Below, piece after piece: positions 37,197 through 44,956 of a stretch of 64,000 nucleotides of DNA (positions are counted from its first letter, which is position 1; each line of letters starts with the position of its first letter). Location: the NCBI GenBank assembly GCA_004001285.1, contig AP018697.1, forward strand, positions 434,001 to 498,000, written 5' to 3'. The DNA is from Arthrobacter sp. MN05-02. GTDB lineage: Bacteria; Actinomycetota; Actinomycetes; Actinomycetales; Micrococcaceae. Position numbers and translations under genes: made by a program. The notes beneath the pieces were generated by a model. The model was not told the DNA's origin. It was given only the letters and a program-made list of their open reading frames with translations, and searched no databases.

Positions 37197-38615
37197 CTAC
37201 ATCCCGTACTTCTCCAGCAGCCGCAGCCAGACCTCGCTGACGGTCGGATAGGCCGGCACGGCGTGCCACAACCGGTCCAGTGGCACTTCCCCCACGACGG
37301 CGATGGTCGCCGAATGCAGCATCTCGGAGACGTCCGGCCCCGCGAACGTGACCCCGACGAGGACCTTGCGGTCCTCGTCGACGACGATCTGGGCCCAGCC
37401 GCTGTAGTCGTCGGAATGCAGCGACGAACCGGCCACAGCGATCTCGAGCGACGTCTCGGAGGCGTTGACGCCGTCCTTCCGTGCCTGCTCGAGGGTGCGT
37501 CCGACCATGGCGATCTCCGGATCGGTGAAGACGACCTGCGGGACCGCGCTCCGGTCCGCGGTCGAGGTGTAGGGGCTCCAGTCCGCCGCGTGGTCCCCGA
37601 GTGTTCCCTGCGCGCGGGCGGCGATGGCATCGCCCGTCATGCGGGCCTCGTACTTGCCCTGGTGCGTCAACTGGACGATGCCCCCCACGTCACCGACGGC
37701 GTACAGCCAGCCGCCGGCGTCGGGCACGCGCCCGGTGTCGTCCCGCGTGAGCTTCTCGGGATCGAGGCCGATGCTCTCGAGCCCGATACCGGAGGTGTGC
37801 GGATGGCGGCCCGTCGAGACGAGCAGCTTCTCGGCGGTGACGCTCCGGCCCTCGCCGATGTCGAGCACGAACAGGCCGCCCTCCTTGTGCACCGACGAGG
37901 TGGCGGTGTCCGTGAGGACGGTGAGTCCCTCGCCGCGCAGGGCGTCGAGGACCAGCCCCGAGGCCTCCGGCGGGTAATTGCCGAGGATGCCGCTGCGCGC
38001 GATGACGGTGACCTCCGCGCCGAGCCGCGCGAAGGCCTGTGCGAGTTCGACGCCGGCCACACCGCCGCCCAGGACGGCGAGGCTGGCGGGGACCTCCTTC
38101 GCGGACGTCGCCTCCCGGGTGGTCCAGTAGTCGAGGTCGGCGAGGCCGTCGATGGGCGGGATCGTCGGCGTCGAACCGGTGGCCAGGACGACGGCGTGCC
38201 GGGCCCGGTAGGTGGTCGTGGAGCCGTCGCCGTGGGTGATCGCGACTTCGCGCTCTCCGGACAGTTTCGCCCAGCCCCGCTCCAGGGAGATGCCTGCGGA
38301 GGCCACCCACTCCTCCTGGGAGGAGTCGTCCCAGTTCGAGGTGAACGACGTGCGGCGGTCGAGGACCTGCCCGGCGTCGAGGGTCCCCGTCACTGCCTCG
38401 CGCGCACCGGGAACACCGCGTGCGGCCCGGAGGACGGTGCCCGGGCGGAGAAGGGCCTTGGACGGCATGCAGGCCCAGTAGGAGCACTCACCACCGACGA
38501 GGTCGCTCTCGACGAGCACCGCCGAGAGGCCCTTCTGGACCACGCGACCTGCCACGTTCTCTCCGACGGCGCCGGCGCCGATCACAATGACATCGATGGT
38601 TCTGGCTTCACTCAT
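37197..38615 (-). CDS. Pyridine nucleotide-disulfide oxidoreductase (dihydrolipoamide dehydrogenase-like)
   Basis: A 472-residue FAD/NAD(P) enzyme. The FAD motif VIVIGAGAVGENVAGRVV starts at residue 9. The redox-active disulfide is present as GGECSYWACMPSKALLRPG near residues 41-59. NAD(P) binding is through VLGGGVAGVELAQAFARLGA, then LYAVGDVGGIVQLTHQGKYE. The C-terminal dimerisation domain lacks the HPTxSE-type His-Glu pair of lipoamide dehydrogenase, reading AVPAYPTVSEVW, so the disulfide partner may differ, as in mycothione- or soluble transhydrogenase-like members. GGAGG precedes the ATG by eight bases. No other member of a keto-acid dehydrogenase complex is nearby. Confidence 0.85.
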   Translation of the reverse strand: MSEARTIDVIVIGAGAVGENVAGRVVQKGLSAVLVESDLVGGECSYWACMPSKALLRPGTVLRAARGVPGAREAVTGTLDAGQVLDRRTSFTSNWDDSSQEEWVASAGISLERGWAKLSGEREVAITHGDGSTTTYRARHAVVLATGSTPTIPPIDGLADLDYWTTREATSAKEVPASLAVLGGGVAGVELAQAFARLGAEVTVIARSGILGNYPPEASGLVLDALRGEGLTVLTDTATSSVHKEGGLFVLDIGEGRSVTAEKLLVSTGRHPHTSGIGLESIGLDPEKLTRDDTGRVPDAGGWLYAVGDVGGIVQLTHQGKYEARMTGDAIAARAQGTLGDHAADWSPYTSTADRSAVPQVVFTDPEIAMVGRTLEQARKDGVNASETSLEIAVAGSSLHSDDYSGWAQIVVDEDRKVLVGVTFAGPDVSEMLHSATIAVVGEVPLDRLWHAVPAYPTVSEVWLRLLEKYGM

Positions 38616-38660
38616 GGGCCGAGCCTCCCACCGACACGGCGAAGGAGCAACCCGACGCAG

Positions 38661-38688
38661 AAAGGCCCCGACCGGAGCCGGGGCCTTT
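38661..38688 (-). terminator. Terminator after tRNA-Arg
   Basis: AAAGGCCCCG (38661-38670) pairs perfectly with CGGGGCCTTT (38679-38688) around an 8-base loop, directly downstream of the tRNA on the minus strand. Confidence 0.88.
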
Positions 38689-38707
38689 CGATGGTTCAGG
38701 GGAACCG

Positions 38708-38783
38708 TGGTGCGCGCGAAGGGATTCGAACCCCCAACCTTCTGATCCGTAGTCAGATGCTCTATCCGTTGAGCTACGCACGC
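38708..38783 (-). tRNA. tRNA-Arg(ACG)
   Basis: A 76-base tRNA with the acceptor stem GCGTGCG/CGCGCGC (one G-U pair), encoded CCA, D arm AGCTCAACGGATAGAGC, anticodon stem-loop TCTGA-CTACGGA-TCAGA and T arm GGGTTCGAATCCC. The anticodon ACG is the substrate of TadA, whose gene is in this window; A34 becomes inosine to read CGN codons. A perfect terminator follows. Confidence 0.97.
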
Positions 38784-39078
38784 ATCCGCAGGTCGTCGAT
38801 CCGCAGTGCGAACCAGTCCTACGAGCGGGCCGTTTGGCCGTAGACAACTCTAGCGTGGATTCGCCGCGACGCCTAATCAGTCGCACTATGCAAGGATAAC
38901 TAGACCGGTCTACGTGACCTTTGTCACAGTGCGAGGCAACGTAAGCGCTCGACATCCCTGCAGTGGCGCGGATACCCGGGGGGCTGTGCCCATTGTTTCC
39001 CGGCCCACGCCCTTGCCTGAAATGTCCCACACCTAGCATCGATACACATCGAGCACCCCCCCAACGAAGGGAAGAGTA
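38784..39078 (+). promoter_or_regulatory. Divergent region of tRNA-Arg and pckG with a CRP/GlxR-like site
   Basis: About 295 bp without a gene. CGTGACCTTTGTCACA (38913-38928) matches the GTGA-N6-TCACA core of CRP/GlxR sites and is also a GTGAC/GTCAC dyad. It is about 151 bp upstream of the pckG ATG. The pckG start is preceded by AAGGGAAG at normal spacing. Confidence 0.6.
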
Positions 39079-40959
39079 ATGGGCGATCCCGTACGAGAGC
39101 TTGCGGTCGACACACCACCTACCGGTTCCGAGGCCGGTGCCCCGGCGGTCGGATCCGGTTCGGCGCCGACCACGCATGCCGGGCTGCTGGCCTGGGTGCG
39201 GGAGGTCCAGGAGCTGACGCAGCCTGCCGAGGTCGTATGGGTCGATGGTTCCGAGGCCGAGAACACGCGGCTCACGGACGGGCTGGTCGAGTCCGGGACG
39301 TTCGTACGGCTGAATCCCGAGATCTTCCCCAACTCCTTCGCGGCGTTCTCGGATCCCAAGGATGTGGCCCGGGTGGAGGAGCAGACGTTCATCTGCTCGA
39401 AGGACGAGCGGGAAGCGGGCTTCACGAACAACTGGATGGACCCGGCCGAGATGAAGGCCAAGCTCAAGGGCCTGTTCGCCGGTTCCATGCGGGGCCGCAC
39501 GATGTACGTCATCCCCTTCGTGATGGGCCACCTCGACGCCGAGGACCCGAAGTTCGGTGTCGAGATCACCGACAGCGCGTACGTGGTGACCTCCATGCGC
39601 ATCATGGCGACCATCGGCTCGGCGGTGCTGGCCCGCATGACCGAACTCGGCGCCGGGTTCGTCCCGGCCCTGCACTCCCTCGGCGCCCCGCTCGAGCCCG
39701 GTCAGGCGGACGTGCCGTGGCCGTGCAACGACGACAAGTGGATCGTGCACTTCCCCGAGGAGCGCTCCATCTGGTCCTACGGCTCCGGGTACGGCGGCAA
39801 CGCCCTGCTCGGCAAGAAGTGCTACGCCCTGCGCATCGCCTCGGTGATGGCCCGCGACGAGGGCTGGCTGGCCGAGCACATGCTGATCCTCAAGCTCACC
39901 TCCCCCCAGGACAAGACCTACTACCTCTCCGCAGCCTTCCCGTCGGCCTGCGGGAAGACGAACCTCGCGCTGCTCGATCCCACGATCGAGGGCTGGAAGG
40001 TGGAGACCCTGGGCGATGACATCACCTGGATGCGCTTCGGCAAGGAAGGCGAGCTGCGCGCCGTCAACCCAGAGGCGGGACTGTTCGGCGTGGCCCCCGG
40101 CACCGGCTGGCACACCAACCCCAACGCGATGCGCGCCATCGCCAAGGGCAACTCCGTCTTCACGAATGTCGCCCTCACCGACGACGGCGGCGTGTGGTGG
40201 GAGGGCATGACCGAGGAGGTGCCGGCGCACCTGACCGACTGGCAGGGCCGGGAGTGGACCCCGGACATGGACCACCCCGCGGCCCACCCGAACGCCCGGT
40301 TCTGCACACCCATCGACCAGATCGACATGCTCGCCGAGGAGTTCAACCGGCCCGACGGCGTGGAACTCTCCGCGATCCTCTTCGGCGGCCGCCGCAAGAC
40401 GACCGTGCCCCTGGTGACGCAGTCCCGCAACTGGGCGAACGGCATCTTCATGGGCTCCACCCTGTCCTCGGAGACCACTGCCGCCGCCGCCGGCCAGGTG
40501 GGCCGGGTGCGCCGCGATCCGATGGCGATGCTGCCCTTCATCGGCTACGACGCCGGAGACTACCTGCGTCACTGGCTGACCCTGAGCGCCGGCGCGGACC
40601 AGTCCCGGCTGCCCACGATCTTCCTCGTGAACTGGTTCCGCCGTACCGCCTCCGGCGGATTCGCCTGGCCCGGCTTCGGCGACAACTCCCGCGTCCTCAA
40701 ATGGGTCATCGAGCGGCTCGAAGGCACGGCCGACGCCGTCGAGACACCGATCGGGTTCGTCCCCACCGGGGACGCCCTGGACCTCACCGGCCTGGACATG
40801 ACCCCGGCCGAGGTCGAGGCCGCCGTCCACGTCGACGCCGTCGAATGGGCCGAGGAACTCGACGGGATCGAGCAGTGGTACGCCCGCTTCGGTGAATCCC
40901 TGCCGACCGAGCTCAAGGATCAGCTCGACGAACTCAAGGAACGCTTCAGCAACGCCTGA
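39079..40959 (+). CDS. pckG: Phosphoenolpyruvate carboxykinase (GTP)
   Basis: A 626-residue gluconeogenic enzyme that converts oxaloacetate and GTP to PEP, CO2 and GDP. The kinase loop with the reactive Cys is [18 protein letters not shown] near residues 287-304. [18 protein letters not shown] and [20 protein letters not shown] are GTP-type signatures. The length is standard. AAGGGAAG precedes the ATG. A 16-bp perfect terminator follows the stop, so it is monocistronic. A CRP/GlxR-like site lies upstream, in keeping with carbon-source control. It opposes ppc at 8.7 kb. Confidence 0.97.
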   Translation: MGDPVRELAVDTPPTGSEAGAPAVGSGSAPTTHAGLLAWVREVQELTQPAEVVWVDGSEAENTRLTDGLVESGTFVRLNPEIFPNSFAAFSDPKDVARVEEQTFICSKDEREAGFTNNWMDPAEMKAKLKGLFAGSMRGRTMYVIPFVMGHLDAEDPKFGVEITDSAYVVTSMRIMATIGSAVLARMTELGAGFVPALHSLGAPLEPGQADVPWPCNDDKWIVHFPEERSIWSYGSGYGGNALLGKKCYALRIASVMARDEGWLAEHMLILKLTSPQDKTYYLSAAFPSACGKTNLALLDPTIEGWKVETLGDDITWMRFGKEGELRAVNPEAGLFGVAPGTGWHTNPNAMRAIAKGNSVFTNVALTDDGGVWWEGMTEEVPAHLTDWQGREWTPDMDHPAAHPNARFCTPIDQIDMLAEEFNRPDGVELSAILFGGRRKTTVPLVTQSRNWANGIFMGSTLSSETTAAAAGQVGRVRRDPMAMLPFIGYDAGDYLRHWLTLSAGADQSRLPTIFLVNWFRRTASGGFAWPGFGDNSRVLKWVIERLEGTADAVETPIGFVPTGDALDLTGLDMTPAEVEAAVHVDAVEWAEELDGIEQWYARFGESLPTELKDQLDELKERFSNA

Positions 40960-40973
40960 TCCGCCCTGGTGAT

Positions 40974-41008
40974 GCGAAAGGCCCCTTCCACCGGAAGGGG
41001 CCTTTCGC
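40974..41008 (+). terminator. Strong terminator after pckG
   Basis: GCGAAAGGCCCCTTCC (40974-40989) pairs perfectly with GGAAGGGGCCTTTCGC (40993-41008) around a 3-base loop. It is symmetrical and lies 27 bp from the convergent phosphohexomutase stop, so it probably serves both genes. Confidence 0.93.
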
Positions 41009-41034
41009 CGTCCTGGTGCCTGGTGGCGGAACCG

Positions 41035-42441
41035 TTACGCGCGGATGACGGCGAGGACGCGCTGCACCAGGTCGTCGAGCGTCTGCGGGTCCACGGCCTC
41101 CGCGTTGAGGCGGAGGTAGGGCTCGGTGTTCGACGGGCGGAGGTTGAACCACCAGTTGCCGTGGCCGGGCGTGAAGGTGAGGCCGTCGAGATCGTCGACC
41201 ACCACGCCCTCCTGCTCGAACTCCACGCGGGCCCGGGCGATCGATCCCTGGACGTCCTCCACCTTCGAGTTCACCTCGCCGGAGGAGAAGTACGGCTCGT
41301 ACTCGCGGCCGAGCTCGGACAGCGGGCCGTCCTGCTCGCCGAGGGCGGCCAGGACGTGCATGGCGGCCAGCATGCCGGTATCGGCATTCCAGAAGTCACG
41401 GAAGTAGTAGTGGGCCGAGTGCTCCCCGCCGAAGACGGCCCCTTCCGACGCCATCACGGCCTTGATGAACGAGTGGCCAACGCGTGTCCGCACCGGACGG
41501 CCGCCGTCGTGCAGGATCAGTTCCGGCACCGCCCGGGAGGTGATCAGGTTGTGGATGACGACCGGCTCGGTCTCGCCGGCGGCCTGGGCACGGGCGATCT
41601 CGCGTCGAGCCACCATCGCGGTGATGGCGCTCGGGGAGACGGGGTGGCCCTGTTCGTCGATGATGAAGCACCGGTCCGCGTCGCCGTCGAAGGCGATGCC
41701 GATATCGGCGCCGTGCTCGACGACGGCCGCCTGCAGGTCGAGGAGGTTCTCCGGCTCGAGGGGATTGGCAGGGTGGTTGGGGAACGAGCCGTCGAGCTCG
41801 AAGTAGAGCGGGACGATCTCGAACGGCAGGGCGGGGAGGATGCGGTCGCCGAGGACTGCGGGCGTCGTGAGGCCGGCCATGCCGTTGCCGGCGTCGACCA
41901 CGATCTTGAGCGGGCGCGACGACGAGAGATCCACCTGCGTCCGGAGGAACCGGGAGTACTCCTCCAGGATGTCGCGGACGCTGGTCCTGCCCTGGACCTC
42001 CGCAGCGGGAATCGAGCCGTCCTCGAGGTAGCGCTCGGCCCGCTCCTGGACGTCCTTGAGCCCCGTCTCGGAGGAGACCGGCACCGCTCCGGGACGCGTC
42101 ATCTTCATGCCGTTGTACTGGGCCGGGTTGTGGCTGGCGGTGAAGGTCACACCCGCCATGTCCAGGGTGCCGCTCGCGTAGTACAGCTCGTCCGTCGAGA
42201 TGAGGTCCAGGAGGAGGACATCGGCCCCGCGCAGGGTCGCACCGTCCGAGAACGCCTTCGAGAATTCGGGGGAGGAGGGGCGCATGTCGCCACCGACGAG
42301 GATCGTCTGACCGGCCAGCCCCAGTGAGTCCACGAAGGCCGCTCCGACAGCCCTCACCGAGTCCACCGTGATGGTCTCGCCGACGATGCCGCGGACGTCG
42401 TAGGCCTTGAAGGACGCAGAGAGATCGAAGGTTGTAGTCAC
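41035..42441 (-). CDS. Phosphomannomutase/phosphoglucomutase
   Basis: A 468-residue alpha-D-phosphohexomutase interconverting hexose 6- and 1-phosphates. The family order is intact: SASFKAYDVRGIVGETITVD at the N-terminus, the phosphoserine loop FTASHNPAQYNGMKMTRPGA, the metal loop IAFDGDADRCFII, the sugar-binding GGEHSAHYYFRDFWNADTG, and the C-terminal phosphate-binding LRPSNTEPYLRLNAEA. It feeds GDP-mannose or UDP-glucose synthesis. I chose GTG at 42441; an ATG at 42465 would add eight residues. The open frame extends far upstream without support and covers the divergent helicase gene. Confidence 0.93.
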   Translation of the reverse strand: MTTTFDLSASFKAYDVRGIVGETITVDSVRAVGAAFVDSLGLAGQTILVGGDMRPSSPEFSKAFSDGATLRGADVLLLDLISTDELYYASGTLDMAGVTFTASHNPAQYNGMKMTRPGAVPVSSETGLKDVQERAERYLEDGSIPAAEVQGRTSVRDILEEYSRFLRTQVDLSSSRPLKIVVDAGNGMAGLTTPAVLGDRILPALPFEIVPLYFELDGSFPNHPANPLEPENLLDLQAAVVEHGADIGIAFDGDADRCFIIDEQGHPVSPSAITAMVARREIARAQAAGETEPVVIHNLITSRAVPELILHDGGRPVRTRVGHSFIKAVMASEGAVFGGEHSAHYYFRDFWNADTGMLAAMHVLAALGEQDGPLSELGREYEPYFSSGEVNSKVEDVQGSIARARVEFEQEGVVVDDLDGLTFTPGHGNWWFNLRPSNTEPYLRLNAEAVDPQTLDDLVQRVLAVIRA

Positions 42442-42534
42442 GCTCCGAAGTGTATCGGGTGGCATCACGCCGTCCGTTGCGCACATGGTGATCCCCCGAC
42501 GGTGGCTGTCGGAGGCGGCTGGGATACTGGGGGA

Positions 42535-44649
42535 ATGTCGCCGACACCCACGTTGAACGAGCAAGCAACCGCCATCCTGCACACCCTCGTCGGGTCGTCG
42601 GACGCGCACTTCCACGAGGGGCAGTTCGAGGCCATCGAGGCCCTCGTCGAGGGTGGGCGGCGGGCACTGGTGGTGCAGCGGACGGGCTGGGGCAAGTCCG
42701 CCGTGTACTTCGTGGCGAGCCTGCTGCTCCGCGCGCGGGGTGCCGGTCCTACCCTCATCGTCTCGCCCCTCCTCGCCCTCATGCGGGACCAGGTGGCTGC
42801 GGCGGCACGGGCCGGCGTCCGCGCCGAAGCGATCAACTCGGCCAATCAGACCGAGTGGCAGGAGATCACGGCCAAGCTCCAGGCCGATGAGGTGGATGTC
42901 CTGCTCGTCTCGCCCGAGCGGCTCAACAACCCGTCCTTCCGGGAGTTGTACCTGCCGGAGCTCATGCGGCGTACCGGTCTGCTCGTCATCGACGAGGCGC
43001 ACTGCATCTCCGACTGGGGCCACGACTTCCGGCCGGACTACCGGCGCCTGCGCGAGCTGATTCTGGGGCTTCCGCAGGGCGTCCCGGTGCTCGCGACCAC
43101 CGCGACGGCGAACTCCCGTGTGGTCGAGGACGTCGAGGAGCAGCTCGGGGCGGGCGGCACGGATGTCTTCACGCTGCGCGGCGAGCTGGCACGGAAATCC
43201 CTCCGGCTCGGTGTGCTGCGCCTGCCGAGCCCCCGGTCGCGCCTGGCCTGGCTGCTCACGCATTTGTCGGACCTGCCCGGCAGCGGCATCATCTACGCCC
43301 TGACGGTGTCGGCGGCGGAGGACACCGCGCGCCTGCTGCGTGAGAACGGGCACGCCGTCCGCGCCTACACAGGACGCACCGATCCGGCCGACCGCGAGGC
43401 CGCGGAGACGGCGTTGAAGAACAACGAGGTGAAAGCCCTGGTCGCCACGAGCGCGCTCGGGATGGGCTTCGACAAACCGGACCTCGGCTTCGTGGTGCAC
43501 CTCGGTGCACCGTCCTCGCCCGTCGCCTACTACCAGCAGGTGGGGCGGGCCGGGCGCGGGACGCCGAACGCCGACGTGCTGCTGCTGCCCGGCGCCGAGG
43601 ACCGTGACATCTGGGAGTACTTCGCCACCGCCTCCATGCCCTCGCAGGATGCAGCCCTCCGGGTGCTCGACGCTCTGGAGCCCGGCGTCGTGCTGTCCAC
43701 GCCGGCCCTCGAGACCCGGGTCAACCTGAAGCGCTCGCCGCTCGAACTGCTGCTCAAGGTGCTCGACGTCGACGGCGCCGTCCGCAAGGTCACCGGCGGG
43801 TGGGAGAGCACAGGGGTGCCCTGGACCTACGACGCCGAGCGGTACCGACGCATCAGCGAGGCCCGGATCGTGGAGCAGCGCTCGATGCTGGACTACGAGA
43901 ACACCACAGGCTGCCGCATGGAATTCCTGTCGGCGTCCCTCGACGACCCTTCCGCCACGCCCTGCGGGCGCTGCGACAACTGCGCGGGGCCCTGGTACTC
44001 GGACCAGGTGGCCCACGAGGCAGCCGACTCCGCGAGCCAGGCCCTCAGCAGGGTCGGCGTGGAACTCGAGTCCCGCGGCCAGTGGCCCAGCGGGATGGAC
44101 AAGCTGGGCGTCCCCCTCAAGGGGAAGCTCAAGCCGGGCGAGGTCAGCCTGCCCGGCAGGGCCCTGGCCCGCCTCACGGACCTCGGCTGGGGCAACCGGC
44201 TGCGTGAGCTGATGTCCGATGCCACCCCCGACGCTCCGCTGGACCCTGCCGTGGTCGACGCCGTCGTGCGGGTCCTCGCTCAGTGGGGGTGGGAGGAGCG
44301 GCCCGTCGCCGTGGTCAGCATCCCCTCCAGGCGACGCCCGGAACTGGTCGGGTCACTGGCGCAGGCCCTCGCGACCGTCGGCCGCATCCCCTACCTCGGG
44401 CGGCTGGACACACCGCACGGCTTCCCGCAGGGACAGCCCGGGGGCAACAGCGCCTTCCGCCTGGCCTCGGTCTGGGACCATTTCGCCGTTCCCGACGAGG
44501 GTGCCGCCTGGTTCGCGGCGAACCCCGGGCCCGTGCTGCTCGTCGACGACTTCGCCGACAGCCGGTGGACCATGACCGAGGCAGGGCGGGCGCTGCGCGT
44601 TGCCGGGGCATCCAGCGTGCTGCCGTTCGCCCTGGCGCTGAAGGCCTGA
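42535..44649 (+). CDS. RecQ-like DNA helicase with C-terminal phosphoribosyltransferase-like domain
   Basis: A 704-residue protein. Helicase motifs are RTGWGKSAVYFVASLLLRA (Walker A), VIDEAHCISDWGHDFRPDYR (Walker B) and VHLGAPSSPVAYYQQVGRAG (motif VI). The zinc-binding region includes ATPCGRCDNCAGPW. The RQC/HRDC ending of E. coli RecQ is replaced: about residues 620-704 read like a phosphoribosyltransferase with VLLVDDFADSRWTMTEAGRA, where the usual TG of the PRPP loop is SR. The ATG at 42535 has GATACT six bases upstream and no separate Shine-Dalgarno sequence, so leaderless expression is likely. A longer frame begins at 42502. Unwinding of DNA repair intermediates is the expected role. Confidence 0.9.
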   Translation: MSPTPTLNEQATAILHTLVGSSDAHFHEGQFEAIEALVEGGRRALVVQRTGWGKSAVYFVASLLLRARGAGPTLIVSPLLALMRDQVAAAARAGVRAEAINSANQTEWQEITAKLQADEVDVLLVSPERLNNPSFRELYLPELMRRTGLLVIDEAHCISDWGHDFRPDYRRLRELILGLPQGVPVLATTATANSRVVEDVEEQLGAGGTDVFTLRGELARKSLRLGVLRLPSPRSRLAWLLTHLSDLPGSGIIYALTVSAAEDTARLLRENGHAVRAYTGRTDPADREAAETALKNNEVKALVATSALGMGFDKPDLGFVVHLGAPSSPVAYYQQVGRAGRGTPNADVLLLPGAEDRDIWEYFATASMPSQDAALRVLDALEPGVVLSTPALETRVNLKRSPLELLLKVLDVDGAVRKVTGGWESTGVPWTYDAERYRRISEARIVEQRSMLDYENTTGCRMEFLSASLDDPSATPCGRCDNCAGPWYSDQVAHEAADSASQALSRVGVELESRGQWPSGMDKLGVPLKGKLKPGEVSLPGRALARLTDLGWGNRLRELMSDATPDAPLDPAVVDAVVRVLAQWGWEERPVAVVSIPSRRRPELVGSLAQALATVGRIPYLGRLDTPHGFPQGQPGGNSAFRLASVWDHFAVPDEGAAWFAANPGPVLLVDDFADSRWTMTEAGRALRVAGASSVLPFALALKA

Positions 44650-44739
44650 CCGGCCCGGCCGCCAGGACCAACGACGGTCCCGGGGGCTGCCCGGTCCCCG
44701 GCGTCGGTTCCGGCACGGTCCCATGGGTTGCGGCAACAA

Positions 44740-44767
44740 AAAGACCCCCGCAGTCGCGGGGGTCTTT
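44740..44767. terminator. Bidirectional terminator between the RecQ-like gene and tRNA-Ser
   Basis: AAAGACCCCCGC (44740-44751) pairs perfectly with GCGGGGGTCTTT (44756-44767) around a 4-base loop. It starts four bases after the tRNA 3' end on the minus strand and lies about 90 bp after the RecQ-like stop on the plus strand. Confidence 0.92.
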
Positions 44768-44770
44768 CAG

Positions 44771-44858
44771 CGGAGACGGGGGGATTTGAACCCCCGGTAG
44801 GCTTTAGGCCCACACTTCATTAGCAGTGAAGCCCATTCGGCCGCTCTGGCACGTCTCC
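44771..44858 (-). tRNA. tRNA-Ser(GCT)
   Basis: An 88-base tRNA with acceptor stem GGAGACG/CGTCTCC, anticodon stem-loop CTTCA-CTGCTAA-TGAAG, and a long variable arm. The T arm contains GGGTTCAAATCCC. No CCA is encoded; the bases after the discriminator G are CTG. It reads AGC/AGU codons. Confidence 0.96.
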
Positions 44859-44956
44859 ATCGGCCATCTCTGGCCTCCCAAGGTTACCCAGAAGGTGACG
44901 GCAAGAGCAAAACCACGGCTGCGGGCCGCCCTGTGGGACCGCGCAGGGGGGTGCCG

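Noticed and set aside
38608..40830. 740-codon open frame antisense to pckG, crossing tRNA-Arg and its terminator
   Set aside because: It would read through a tRNA and two promoters; pckG is certain.
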